64,000 nt of DNA from DAOUGC01 sp034429695. GTDB lineage: Bacteria; Chloroflexota; Anaerolineae; Anaerolineales; Anaerolineaceae. Positions 25,795 through 35,137 of this stretch are shown here, piece by piece (within the stretch, counting starts at the first letter, position 1; the number at the start of each line of letters is the position of its first letter). A model generated the notes under the pieces. The model was not told where the DNA came from and made no database searches. It was given only the letters and a program-made list of their open reading frames with translations. Both the position numbers and the translations under genes were made by a program. The DNA lies in the NCBI GenBank assembly GCA_034429695.1, contig DAOUGC010000212.1, forward strand, positions 1 through 64,000, written 5' to 3'.

Positions 25795-27048
25795 TTGAAC
25801 CGACGGAAAAACTGGACCTGGGTCTTCTTGTTGGTCCTGCTGCTTGTAATCCTGGCAGGCGTGACCCTGGCCAATTTGCGATATATTCGGGCGAATTCAC
25901 ACCGGAGTGATTTCGCAGTTTACTGGTTGACCACACGCAACTTCCTGATCGACGGTGACGACCCCTACGGGCAGGAAAATCAACGCGAAGTGGAGCGGCT
26001 GGTCTATGGTAGAAACGCCCGCACGGGTGAACCCGAGCCGGCTTTCAATTACCCGCTTTACTCAGTGATTGTTTTTCTGCCGTTTGCCCTTATTCCCGAC
26101 ATGGAAGTGGCGCGGGCGTTGTGGATGACATTGTTGGAAGTATGTTTGTTCATGATGGTGGTGTTCAGTGTTCAACTGGCGCGCTGGAGGCCTTCCATTA
26201 TCACTCTGGGGGCATTCTTCCTGTTTGCTTTTACCTGGTTCCATTCTGCCAGCCCACTGCTGACCGGTGACATGGTCATTGTGGTGGCTTTCTTGATCAT
26301 CGCCGGTTTTGTTGCCCTGCAATCTGGCGCGGATGAACTGGCTGGTATTCTGTTTGCGTTTGCAACCATCAAGCCCAATGTGGTTGTGTTGCTCATTTTG
26401 TTCCTGCTGGTGTGGGGTATTGCTCAGCGCCGATGGCGCATGGTGAGCTGGCTGCTGGGCATGGTGTTCCTGCTCGGCGCAGGCATGGCATTGTTGATGC
26501 CCGACTGGATTGTTGAGTTCATCAGGGCGCTGGTCCGGTTTGTGATTAATGATCAGGTGGTCACTCTACGCAGCGCTTTGATTGGATGGCTGCCCGGCAC
26601 CGGGGCGCGCATTGGCCTGGGCGTCACCGGTTTGATGATCATCATCATGCTGACTGAGTGGATCCTGTTCCGTAATGCGGAATTTCGCGGGTTGTACTGG
26701 GCATCCTGCCTGACACTGGCTGCCAGTCAATGGGTGGGTGTTCCAACCGGGCCCGAAAACATGATTGTATTGTTCCCTGCCCTAACATTAATCTGGGGAG
26801 TATGGGAGGAGCGTTGGCGCATCGGCAGGGGATTGACGTGGGTTGGCATGTTGGCCTTCCTTGTGGGGCTGTGGTGGTTGTTCCTGCGCAATCTGTCTCC
26901 ACTGACGTTGTATTCCCTACCGCTGGCGTTGTTCATTCCGCTGCCTTTATTTACGCTGATCGGGTTGTACTGGATCCGCTGGTGGGCAATTCAGCCGCCG
27001 AGTTTGTTGTTTGAATGGGTGTATGAGCAGGAGCATTTCCGCCGGTGA
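25795..27048 (+). CDS. DUF2029 / GT87-type membrane glycosyltransferase
   Basis: A 417-residue polytopic protein of the GT87 (mannosyltransferase-like) type. After the first hydrophobic segment the outer loop reads SDFAVYWLTTRNFLIDGDDPYG and then FNYPLYSVIVFLPFAL, the usual DUF2029 signature. Starts at TTG with ggag eight bases upstream. Its stop overlaps the GTG of the next gene (GTGA), the first of a chain of closely coupled glycosyltransferases. Acceptor unknown. Confidence 0.82.
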   Translation: MNRRKNWTWVFLLVLLLVILAGVTLANLRYIRANSHRSDFAVYWLTTRNFLIDGDDPYGQENQREVERLVYGRNARTGEPEPAFNYPLYSVIVFLPFALIPDMEVARALWMTLLEVCLFMMVVFSVQLARWRPSIITLGAFFLFAFTWFHSASPLLTGDMVIVVAFLIIAGFVALQSGADELAGILFAFATIKPNVVVLLILFLLVWGIAQRRWRMVSWLLGMVFLLGAGMALLMPDWIVEFIRALVRFVINDQVVTLRSALIGWLPGTGARIGLGVTGLMIIIMLTEWILFRNAEFRGLYWASCLTLAASQWVGVPTGPENMIVLFPALTLIWGVWEERWRIGRGLTWVGMLAFLVGLWWLFLRNLSPLTLYSLPLALFIPLPLFTLIGLYWIRWWAIQPPSLLFEWVYEQEHFRR

Positions 27049-28526
27049 GACGTGAGACAAAGTGGTTGACGGCGATCCTGGTGATCGCGGCCATTTTGCG
27101 CTGTGTTGTTCTTTCAACCCGCAGCATCTTCTACGACGATGCCTTCTCCATTTTCCTTTCCGAACAATCGCTTTCCAAAATTATTACTGGAACAGCGGCG
27201 GATACCATGCCGCCGCTGTATTATTTCCTGCTGCACATCTGGCTGCTGGCGGGCCGTTCCTTATGGTGGGTGCGGCTGCTGAGTGTGCTTCTCAGTGTGG
27301 GATCCGTATGGATGATCCACCGTCTGATTGCCGATATGGGATATTCCAGAGCCGGGTTGTGGGCGGCATTTTTCACAGCCATCAACCCATTTCAAATTTA
27401 TCATGCGCAGGAAGTACGCATGTACTCGCTGCTGGCGTTTGCATTACTGGGGTTTGCCTGGTTTTTTTTGAAAATCTGGAAGCAGGCAGTACCCGGCTGG
27501 GGATTGTGGCTGGGGTTGTTCCTGTGCGGAAGCGCCGCCCTGTATACGCATAATTTGGCTGCATTCAGCCTGATCGTGCCGGCAATCCTGACGGTTGTGG
27601 CAGGAAGATGGAAGCTGCTGCCGCGATTAATGGGTGCATACGGAGCAATGGGACTGGCTTTCCTGCCCTGGCTGGTGATGGTGCCTGGACAGGTGGAAAA
27701 AATTCAGAAAGCGTTCTGGACACCCAGACCCGGAGTGGTTGAAATCATCAACGCGCTGGTGCAAAGTGTATCCAGCCTGCCGCTGCCCGTGGTTCCCATG
27801 GCGATTGTTCTGGGGTTGAGCCTGTTGATCATCATCCTGATCGGGTTGGAAGCATGGCGTGCCAGGCACACCCCGTGGTTGGGCTGGTTGCTGGCGTGGG
27901 TGATCATTCCGCCGGCGTTATTGTTTGTTGTTTCTTATGTAATGCGGCCCGTGTTTGTTCTACGCGGGTTCATTCTCTCACAGGTTGTTTTTCTGGGGTT
28001 CGCCGCGGTGGTGATCACAGTTGCGCGGCAAAAAGGTGCGCTTTGGCTCGTTGGGGGCAGTTTTATACTGGCTGCAATCATCGGGCTGCCAGCACAGTAC
28101 ACATTTCAGTCTTTTCCCCGGTCGCCGTACAGGGAGATGATCATCGGTTTACGCGAACAGGTCACCCCGGAAGCGATTGTGCTGCATGATAACAAACTCT
28201 CGTTCTTCCCGTCTTTCTATTTTGACCCCGGGCTGCCCCAGGCGTTTTTGGGTGATGAACCGGGTTCGCACAATGACACATACGCACCTGCCTCGCAACA
28301 GGCAATCGGGTTGATCCCTGAAGACTCACCCAACGGCGTTATTGAGACGCACGATGAAATTTTCTTTGTGGTATACCAGCAAACATTGGATGAGTATGCA
28401 GAAATGGGTTATGACCAACATCCGGTTGTGGCAACAATGGAACGGAGCATGCAACCGGCTGGTCAGGAGCAGTACGGCGATCTGCTTGTGATCCACTACG
28501 TTAAACCGGAGAGGGTAAATCCGTGA
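27045..28526 (+). CDS. GT39-like membrane glycosyltransferase
   Basis: A 493-residue polytopic protein of the PMT_2/GT39 type. FYDDAFSIFLSEQS in the first outer loop carries the paired Asp, TMPPLYYFLLHIWL and FQIYHAQEVRMYSLLA follow as in other members. C-terminal soluble stretch from about 370. GTG start overlapping the previous stop and GTGA overlap with the next gene show translational coupling. Confidence 0.82.
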   Translation: MRRETKWLTAILVIAAILRCVVLSTRSIFYDDAFSIFLSEQSLSKIITGTAADTMPPLYYFLLHIWLLAGRSLWWVRLLSVLLSVGSVWMIHRLIADMGYSRAGLWAAFFTAINPFQIYHAQEVRMYSLLAFALLGFAWFFLKIWKQAVPGWGLWLGLFLCGSAALYTHNLAAFSLIVPAILTVVAGRWKLLPRLMGAYGAMGLAFLPWLVMVPGQVEKIQKAFWTPRPGVVEIINALVQSVSSLPLPVVPMAIVLGLSLLIIILIGLEAWRARHTPWLGWLLAWVIIPPALLFVVSYVMRPVFVLRGFILSQVVFLGFAAVVITVARQKGALWLVGGSFILAAIIGLPAQYTFQSFPRSPYREMIIGLREQVTPEAIVLHDNKLSFFPSFYFDPGLPQAFLGDEPGSHNDTYAPASQQAIGLIPEDSPNGVIETHDEIFFVVYQQTLDEYAEMGYDQHPVVATMERSMQPAGQEQYGDLLVIHYVKPERVNP

Positions 28527-30109
28527 AACGGCGGGATTACTTGATTCTGTATATCGCCGGTTTGCTCGTGGCGATTATCGCCACGGCTTACCAGTCTGTG
28601 CCGGGGTACATGGATGCGGAATATTATTTTGGCACAGCACGTCAACTGGCTGATGGAAACGGTTTTGTTGAGCCCTTTCTGTGGCACTATCTGGACGAGC
28701 CTGCCGGTCTTCCCCACCCATCGCATCTGTACTGGATGCCACTGCCCAGCCTGCTGTCAGCGGCTGGAATGATCATCACAGGCAGCCGGTCTTATCTGGC
28801 AGGACGCCTGTTTTTCATTTTGCTGGCCGGTCTGTTGCCGGTGCTGACTGCCTGTCTGGCAGTTCGCATGACCGGAAGAAGGGATCATGCCTGGCTTGCC
28901 GGTGGGCTGGCAGCCGTACCGGGTTTTTACATGGTTTATCTGACCACAACAGAGACTTTTCTGCCATACCTGTTACTGGGTGCGGGGTTATTGTTGTTTT
29001 CATTTCCCTCATCAGAACAAAACATGGACCGATGGTGGACAAGGGCATTGATCTGTGGCCTGCTGGCTGGATTGATGCACCTGACCCGCGCGGATGGCTT
29101 GATGTGGCTGGTCTTCACTGCCGGTTTGGGCTTGTTCCAACCACTTCCCAAAGCGGGAGCGAGATTTTTCCCGGCCATGGGCTGGGCTGGGCTGGTTCTG
29201 GCCGCTTACCTGCTGGTAATGGCTCCGTGGTATGTGCGCAATATTCAACTATTTGAAGGACCATTTGTCCCCGGGACCAGTCGTACGTTATGGTTGACGG
29301 ATTATGATCAGACGTTTTCCTTTCCGGCCGACCAATTGACCTCTCAAATGTGGCTGAACTCGGGTTGGGATGCCATCCTCTCTGCGCGCTGGTCGGCATT
29401 GATCGCCAATCTAAAGAATGTACTGGCGGTTCAGTTGGAAATCTTCCTGGCTCCGCTTGCGCTGATTGGGTTATGGTCATTACGCCGAAAACCCGGGGCG
29501 CTTTTTGGAATACTGATGTGGTTGTTAACTCTGGGGGTCATGACGGTGGTCTTTCCCTTTGCAGGATGGCGCGGTGGATTTATTCATTCAGGGTCGGCTG
29601 TACAGGCATTATTTTGGGTGGCGGCTGCTGTGGGGTTGGATCGGGCGATCCGCTGGATGGCGGCGAAACGCAAATGGCCTGCCGGTCAGGCTGTGGCTGT
29701 TTTCTCGTGGAGTGCGATGGCCATGGCGACAGCATTTACCGGCTTCATCTTTTTCAATGTGGTGATCGGCCCCGATCCTGAAAACCGGGCATGGGAAGAC
29801 AGCTCCCGGCGACAGCAAACAATGGATGTACTGCTTGCAGAGGCAGGCGCTGATGAGGGCGAGATCATCATGGCAATCGATCCACCTGGGGTGTTTGTTC
29901 ACACCAATCGGAGTGCGATTGCCATTCCTTACGGGGATGAATCGGATGCACTGGCGGCTGCCAAAGCCTATGGAGCGCGCTACCTGCTGCTCGAAAAGGA
30001 CCATCCGGATGGTTACAGGGCGTTGTACCAAAGCCCCGGGGATAGAAACGGGTGGGATTATTTGGGCAGCCTGGATGGGATTCATCTCTTCAGGCGTGCA
30101 GGTGAGTGA
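28523..30109 (+). CDS. GT-C type membrane glycosyltransferase
   Basis: A 528-residue polytopic protein. The first outer loop has GYMDAEYYFGTARQLADG and then LPHPSHLYWMPLPSLLSA, related to other GT-C enzymes with a single acidic residue. A soluble C-terminal region (about 420-528) contains MAIDPPGVFVHTNRSA and LLLEKDHPDGYRA. GTG start overlaps the previous stop. Sugar and acceptor unknown. Confidence 0.78.
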   Translation: MKRRDYLILYIAGLLVAIIATAYQSVPGYMDAEYYFGTARQLADGNGFVEPFLWHYLDEPAGLPHPSHLYWMPLPSLLSAAGMIITGSRSYLAGRLFFILLAGLLPVLTACLAVRMTGRRDHAWLAGGLAAVPGFYMVYLTTTETFLPYLLLGAGLLLFSFPSSEQNMDRWWTRALICGLLAGLMHLTRADGLMWLVFTAGLGLFQPLPKAGARFFPAMGWAGLVLAAYLLVMAPWYVRNIQLFEGPFVPGTSRTLWLTDYDQTFSFPADQLTSQMWLNSGWDAILSARWSALIANLKNVLAVQLEIFLAPLALIGLWSLRRKPGALFGILMWLLTLGVMTVVFPFAGWRGGFIHSGSAVQALFWVAAAVGLDRAIRWMAAKRKWPAGQAVAVFSWSAMAMATAFTGFIFFNVVIGPDPENRAWEDSSRRQQTMDVLLAEAGADEGEIIMAIDPPGVFVHTNRSAIAIPYGDESDALAAAKAYGARYLLLEKDHPDGYRALYQSPGDRNGWDYLGSLDGIHLFRRAGE

Positions 30110-30112
30110 AAC

Positions 30113-31579
30113 ATGAGAGCATTTTCGGACAAAAAAAAGTTACTCCTCATTCCCCTGGCAGCGATTGTCCTGTTTGGTGTGTACATCCTGTTTGCCTCCA
30201 ATGTATATCGGATGGGTTTCCCGCTGGATGACGCCTGGATCCATCAAACCTATGCACGCAATCTGGCACAACGGGGTGAGTTTGCTTACATTCCCGGGCA
30301 ACCTTCTGCCGGATCAACCTCGCCTTTGTGGACGATGTTACTCTCGCCGGCGCACTGGTTTTCTGAAAAACCGATTGTCTGGACATTCCTGCTTGGATTG
30401 ATCTGTCTGATCGGCGTCGGGCTGGCAGGTGAAAAGTTCACCCGGCAAATCAGCCCTTCCTGGCACGGGAAACTTCCATGGGCAGGATTGTTTCTGGTTG
30501 GTGAATGGCATTTGTTGTGGGCGGCAGGCAGTGGCATGGAAACCGTACTGTACGCTCTGGTGATCCTGTTGGTTTTTGTGTGCCTGACAGGCGCATCCCG
30601 CTTGAAATGGTGGTTGGCTGGATTGTTAATCGGCGGGGCTGTTTGGGTTCGTCCTGATGGGATCACATTAATCGGTCCTGCTGTGCTGGTTTTGGCGTTC
30701 TCAACCGTCAGGTGGAGGGATAAATTCCGGAACATCATCCAGTTCTTGCTGCCCGTGGTTGTCCTGTGCGTCGGTTATGCACTGTTTAACCGGGCACTGA
30801 GTGGGACATTTCTTCCGAATACTTTTTTTGCCAAACAGGCCGAGTATGCCATCCTGTCGCAACAACCCATTCTGGCACGGTTCGCACGGTTGTTGATGCA
30901 ACCCTTCATTGGGGCGGGAGTCCTGCTCATACCGGGAGTGGTCCATATCATCATCCAGACGATTAAAAAGCGGGATTGGGTGGTTGCAGGGGCGGTTGTG
31001 TGGTTTCTGGGATACGTACTGATTTACGCCATCCGCCTGCCGGTGACCTACCAACATGCCCGTTACCTGATCCCCGCGATGCCGGTATTATTCACGGTCT
31101 CTTTTGCCGGAATGGTGGATCTGTTTAGCCGGATGAATGCAAACCTATTGGTTTCAGCCGCCAGGAAAGCGTGGATCCTGTCCATCCTTTTGGTTGTCCT
31201 TGGTTTTGCGGGTATGGGGGCAAATGCCTATGCCCAGGATGTGGCCATTATTGAAAGTGAAATGGTGGACACCGCCATGTGGGTGAGATCATTGCCGGAT
31301 GACACCTTGCTGGCCGTGCATGATATTGGTGCGCTGGGTTACTTTGGGGGAAAGAATTTTGTCGACCTCGCCGGGCTGGTATCGCCTGAGGTGATCCCTT
31401 TCATCAGTGATGAAGCCCGGCTGGAACATTATCTGGATGAGCGCGGAGTGGATTATCTGGTAACCCTTGAAGGGTGGTATCCTGAAATGGAGGGAAATCG
31501 GGTGGTTGTTCATGACACCCGTGCCGCATTTTCCCCTGCAAATGGAGGAACCAACATGAAGGTCTATCGTTGGGAGTAG
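30113..31579 (+). CDS. GT-C type membrane glycosyltransferase
   Basis: A 488-residue polytopic protein, last of the four coupled genes, starting three bases after the previous stop. The first outer loop GFPLDDAWIHQTYARNLAQ carries the paired Asp, followed by PSAGSTSPLWTMLLSPA. C-terminal soluble part from about 385 with AVHDIGALGYFGGKNFVDLAGL, a conserved feature of this membrane family. No terminator is evident after it. Confidence 0.8.
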   Translation: MRAFSDKKKLLLIPLAAIVLFGVYILFASNVYRMGFPLDDAWIHQTYARNLAQRGEFAYIPGQPSAGSTSPLWTMLLSPAHWFSEKPIVWTFLLGLICLIGVGLAGEKFTRQISPSWHGKLPWAGLFLVGEWHLLWAAGSGMETVLYALVILLVFVCLTGASRLKWWLAGLLIGGAVWVRPDGITLIGPAVLVLAFSTVRWRDKFRNIIQFLLPVVVLCVGYALFNRALSGTFLPNTFFAKQAEYAILSQQPILARFARLLMQPFIGAGVLLIPGVVHIIIQTIKKRDWVVAGAVVWFLGYVLIYAIRLPVTYQHARYLIPAMPVLFTVSFAGMVDLFSRMNANLLVSAARKAWILSILLVVLGFAGMGANAYAQDVAIIESEMVDTAMWVRSLPDDTLLAVHDIGALGYFGGKNFVDLAGLVSPEVIPFISDEARLEHYLDERGVDYLVTLEGWYPEMEGNRVVVHDTRAAFSPANGGTNMKVYRWE

Positions 31580-31620
31580 AAGAGCTTATGGATGGGATAT
31601 GAATAATGTTCAGACAATCA

Positions 31621-31631
31621 TGCGATATAAT
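31621..31631 (+). promoter_or_regulatory. Promoter box TGCGATATAAT (second copy)
   Basis: Identical to the 11-mer at 2044 and 56768, with a perfect TATAAT at 31626-31631 and no good -35. It lies upstream of the histidine kinase gene and of a second promoter candidate. Confidence 0.45.
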
Positions 31632-31635
31632 CATT

Positions 31636-31665
31636 TTGAAACTTTTATTAAAATTATGCTATACT
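31636..31665 (+). promoter_or_regulatory. Promoter of the histidine kinase gene
   Basis: TTGAAA (31636-31641) and TATACT (31660-31665) are 18 bases apart. The predicted leader is about 75 bases and contains a perfect aggaggt (31734-31740). Confidence 0.65.
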
Positions 31666-31747
31666 TGTGCGTTGTGACCAGTGGGGAGTGCCCCCGGTTC
31701 ATTTTTTCCAAATCCAATTACAGCGAGCCTTTCAGGAGGTTCTGAAT

Positions 31748-32818
31748 ATGGAACGTCCCGGCGTCAACAGTGGTAATTCTTTCGAAATGTTCCAGCAGCA
31801 ATTACAGGAAGAGTTGGAGCAAGCCCGTCGAACATTGAAGGAAGTATCTTTGATGATTCAACAAAGCCAGGCTGAGATGACCAAGTTGAACCAGCGGAAC
31901 ACAGCAGTCAACGGTCAGCTTCAGCAGGTATTGGGACAATTTGAAACTCTGCCGCGTGGCGATATAAAAAACGCATACAACGCAGTTCTGGATGCCCAAC
32001 AACGGGTACTGGTGATGCGCGGGCAGTTGGAGAAATTGCAGACTGATCAGGCCAATCTGCAACGCACAATTGAGCTGCTGGAAAGAATGGTGGCTTTTAT
32101 TGGCGAGGGTGGCGGTAAAACCAAAACCGCCGGGAGAACCATGGCCGGTGGAGCGGCGGCTCTTGAAATGGTGGTCAATGCGCAAGAGTCGGTACGCCAA
32201 CGGTTATCACAACAAATGCACGATGGTCCTGCCCAGGCGTTATCCAATTTCATTTTGCAAACCGACATTGCTTCCCGATTGTTTGATATTGACCCTGAAC
32301 GGGCAAAAGAGGAGCTGTCCAATTTGCGCGGTGCAGCCATGACCAGTTTTCAGAAGGTGCGCGGTTTTATCACCGAATTGCGCCCGATGATGCTGGACGA
32401 TCTTGGGCTTTTCCCCACCTTGAAGCGGTATGTGGATGTGCTGAAAGAGCAAAGCGGTCAGGATATCACCCTGACGATCAAGGGTCAGGAGCGCAGGCTC
32501 GAATCCTATCTGGAAGTGATGATTTTCCGGGCGGTGCAGGAATTGATCGGGAATGCTTTGCGGCATAATCAAGATCCTTCCAATCGCCTGTCCATAAACG
32601 GAATGGTCACGATTGATGATGCCAACATTCGGGTGACCGTCAGCGACAATGGCAAGGGCTTTGATGAAGAAATTCTATCTGAAACAACTGGGTTGGGCTT
32701 GAAATTGATCCGGGAGCGGGTCGAGTTGTTGGGTGGGTATCTGGATCTCGAGACCGCCCCCGGTAAAGGCGTCAAAATTACTTTCCAGGTTCCATGCCTG
32801 GAGGCAAAAACCGAGTAA
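31748..32818 (+). CDS. Cytosolic sensor histidine kinase (DegS/NarX type)
   Basis: A 356-residue kinase without any membrane segment. Residues about 10-120 are Gln/Glu-rich and predict a long coiled coil. The HisKA_3 motif RQRLSQQMHDGPAQALSNF places the phospho-acceptor at H158, followed by the ATP-binding domain with ELIGNALRH, VSDNGKGFDEE and GLGLKLIRERVELLGG. Kinases of this class usually pair with NarL-type regulators, but none is adjacent. Start chosen at the ATG eight bases after aggaggt. Confidence 0.9.
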   Translation: MERPGVNSGNSFEMFQQQLQEELEQARRTLKEVSLMIQQSQAEMTKLNQRNTAVNGQLQQVLGQFETLPRGDIKNAYNAVLDAQQRVLVMRGQLEKLQTDQANLQRTIELLERMVAFIGEGGGKTKTAGRTMAGGAAALEMVVNAQESVRQRLSQQMHDGPAQALSNFILQTDIASRLFDIDPERAKEELSNLRGAAMTSFQKVRGFITELRPMMLDDLGLFPTLKRYVDVLKEQSGQDITLTIKGQERRLESYLEVMIFRAVQELIGNALRHNQDPSNRLSINGMVTIDDANIRVTVSDNGKGFDEEILSETTGLGLKLIRERVELLGGYLDLETAPGKGVKITFQVPCLEAKTE

Positions 32819-32862
32819 CGCGCCATCAATTTTTATCTTTTCTCTCGGAGGAGGAGTAAGTT

Positions 32863-34035
32863 ATGTCCAAAAAGACCATCGGTTTATTGACTGGTGGAGG
32901 TGATGTACCCGGGTTGAACCCGTGCATGAAAGCAGTTGTATTGAGTGCCCTGGAGAATGATTACCGCGTGATTGGTATTCGTCGTGGATGGGGTGGGTTG
33001 CTCAATTACAATCTCAATGAGCCTTCCACGTATGATTACTATGTAAAAGAACTGAGTTATTACGATGTGCGCACCATTGACCGCACCGGCGGCACGTTCC
33101 TGCACACATCCCGCACAAACCCCCAGCGTGTGAAACCCAAAGCCGTGCCCGATTTTCTGCGCAACTCAAGCCTGGGCAAGAAGATCGATGATGAAGGCAC
33201 GATGGACTACACCGATCACGTCAAGCAGGTGCTTGAGCATCTGGGGATTGATGTGATGGTCACCATTGGTGGTGATGACACGCTGTCATATACCGGTCGC
33301 CTGCACAAGGAAGGTATTCCGGCGGTTGCCATCCCCAAGACAATGGATAACGATGTGTTCGGAACCGATTACTGCATTGGTTTCTCCACAGCAGTAACCC
33401 GTTCGGTGGATTTCATCACCAACATGCGCACCGCGGTTGGTTCGCACGAACGCATTGGCGTGGTTGAATTGTTTGGTCGTAATTCGGGCGAGACCAGCCT
33501 GATCAGCGCCTATCTTGGTTATGTTGATCGCGCGATCATCACCGAAGTGCCGTGTGACATCGACAAGCTGTGCCACTTCCTGGTGGAAGATAAACGCAAT
33601 AATCCTTCCAACTATGCCATCATGACCATTTCTGAAGGCGCCATTCTTGAGGGCGGCGAAGTGGTTGAGACCGGCGAAGCAGACGCTTATGGGCATCGCA
33701 AGTTGGGTGGTGTCGGGCAGATCCTGTCAGAAGAGATCAAGCGCCGCACCGGTTACGATATCATGTACCAGCAACTGGCTTATTTGATGCGCTCCGGTTC
33801 TCCTGACTCGCTTGATCGCATGGTTGCCATGTCCTTTGGTCACCTGGCGATCCAGTTGATCCGCCGCAACGAAATGGGCAAGATGGTTGCCCTGCACGGT
33901 GGCAAGTACACCACTGTACCCATTGACATGATTACAGCCGGCAAGAAGCGTGTGGATGTTCCCGCCTTCTATGATATTGAGCAGTATCGCCCGAAGATCA
34001 AAGACTTCATGGGCGTGCCAATGTTCTTGAGTTAA
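32863..34035 (+). CDS. pfp: 6-phosphofructokinase, predicted pyrophosphate-dependent
   Basis: Phosphorylates fructose 6-phosphate in glycolysis, and can run backward if PPi-linked. The 390 residues show LLTGGGDVPGLNPCMKAVV (8-26), IGGDDTL (135-141) and IPKTMDNDVFGTD (157-169), then the substrate loops MRTAVGSHERIGVVELFGR. The second Asp of GGDD (D139) and the Lys of PKTMDND (K159) are the residues that mark PPi-type enzymes; ATP-type enzymes have Gly at both places. ggaggaggag precedes the ATG. The aldolase gene follows, so two successive glycolytic steps are neighbours. Confidence 0.93.
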   Translation: MSKKTIGLLTGGGDVPGLNPCMKAVVLSALENDYRVIGIRRGWGGLLNYNLNEPSTYDYYVKELSYYDVRTIDRTGGTFLHTSRTNPQRVKPKAVPDFLRNSSLGKKIDDEGTMDYTDHVKQVLEHLGIDVMVTIGGDDTLSYTGRLHKEGIPAVAIPKTMDNDVFGTDYCIGFSTAVTRSVDFITNMRTAVGSHERIGVVELFGRNSGETSLISAYLGYVDRAIITEVPCDIDKLCHFLVEDKRNNPSNYAIMTISEGAILEGGEVVETGEADAYGHRKLGGVGQILSEEIKRRTGYDIMYQQLAYLMRSGSPDSLDRMVAMSFGHLAIQLIRRNEMGKMVALHGGKYTTVPIDMITAGKKRVDVPAFYDIEQYRPKIKDFMGVPMFLS

Positions 34036-34046
34036 ACAGAAAATAT

Positions 34047-34095
34047 CCGCTCACAACCTCAATGAGTTATACTAAAAACAGGGGGTTGTGAGCGG
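34047..34095. repeat. 12-bp inverted repeat around a TTATACT box between pfp and fba
   Basis: ccgctcacaacc (34047-34058) and ggttgtgagcgg (34084-34095) are exact reverse complements. The 25-base loop holds gttatact, a good -10. As RNA it would be a long hairpin with only a weak T-tract after it, so it could be a terminator for pfp, an operator over the fba promoter, or both. Confidence 0.6.
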
Positions 34096-34129
34096 TTTCC
34101 AAAAACCGGAACCAAGTCAGGAGAGGAAA

Positions 34130-35074
34130 ATGATCGTATCTACCAAGAAGTTGTTTGAAGCAGCGTACGGCAAGTATGCCATTGGCGCTTATAACATTAA
34201 TAACCTGGAACAAACCATGGGCCTGTTCAAGGGAAACCTGGACAGTCAGGCGCCTTTTATCATTCAAATTAGCAAAGGCGCGCGTTCTTACACCCACAAG
34301 CGCATGCTCGAAGGTCTGATCCGCGCGGCGGACGAGATCTTCCCCGACGCCATTTTTGCTGTACATCTGGATCACGGCGACGAAGAAACCTGCTACGATT
34401 GCATCAACAGCGGTTTCTACAGTTCGGTGATGATTGATGCCAGCCATGAGCCATTTGATGAGAACATTGCCATCACCCGCCGTGTGGTGGAAGCCGCCCA
34501 TGCGCGCGGCATCTCAGTGGAAGCTGAGCTGGGCATGCTGGGTGGTGTGGAAGAGCATGTGAAGGTTGACGAAGCCAATGCCAAGCTGACCAACCCGGAA
34601 CAGGCGCGTGAGTTTGTTGAGCGCTCGGGTTGCGATTCGCTGGCGGTTGCCATCGGCACTTCGCACGGCGCGTTCAAATTCAGCGGCGATCAGGCTCTGC
34701 GCTTCGATGTGCTCGAGCAGATCCAGCAGCGTCTGCCCAACTTCCCGCTGGTGATGCATGGGTCATCCTCGGTTCCGCAAGAAGAAGTGGAACGCATCAA
34801 CCGCGCCGGCGGTGCGCTTAAAGGCGCCAAGGGTGTGGATGCCCGTCAATTCCGCCGTGCAGCCGAGCTGGGCGTGACCAAAATCAACATTGACACGGAC
34901 GGACGACTGGTGTGGACGCGCGTACACCGCGAGTATTTCCTGGAGCACCCGGAAAACTTTGACCTGCGCCCGGTGGGCAAGGTGTTCATGGGCGCTTATG
35001 CTCAGTTCATTGCAGAAAAGAATCAGTACCTCGGCAGCGCCGGTCAACTGGCCAGCGTTCGCGCAATGCTGTAA
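34130..35074 (+). CDS. fba: Class II fructose-bisphosphate aldolase
   Basis: Zinc-dependent aldolase of 314 residues that splits fructose 1,6-bisphosphate. It begins with IGAYNINNLEQ (18-28); LDHGDEETC (80-88) provides D81 and zinc ligand H82, EAELGMLGGVEEH follows, GTSHGAFKF and VMHGSSSVP give the other zinc ligands, and NIDTDGRLVW the substrate loop. The start is the ATG after aggagagg; an earlier in-frame codon at 34088 falls in the inverted repeat. Neighbouring pfp supplies the substrate. Confidence 0.95.
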   Translation: MIVSTKKLFEAAYGKYAIGAYNINNLEQTMGLFKGNLDSQAPFIIQISKGARSYTHKRMLEGLIRAADEIFPDAIFAVHLDHGDEETCYDCINSGFYSSVMIDASHEPFDENIAITRRVVEAAHARGISVEAELGMLGGVEEHVKVDEANAKLTNPEQAREFVERSGCDSLAVAIGTSHGAFKFSGDQALRFDVLEQIQQRLPNFPLVMHGSSSVPQEEVERINRAGGALKGAKGVDARQFRRAAELGVTKINIDTDGRLVWTRVHREYFLEHPENFDLRPVGKVFMGAYAQFIAEKNQYLGSAGQLASVRAML

Positions 35075-35088
35075 AGATGGATCAATCA

Positions 35089-35118
35089 AGAGCCAGGCGA
35101 TGAGCCTGGCTCTTTGTC
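35089..35118 (+). terminator. Terminator after fba
   Basis: A perfect 10-bp stem agagccaggc/gcctggctct (35089-35098 with 35104-35113) is followed by TTGTC. Confidence 0.8.
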
Positions 35119-35137
35119 ATTAACGGAGGGATGGTGA

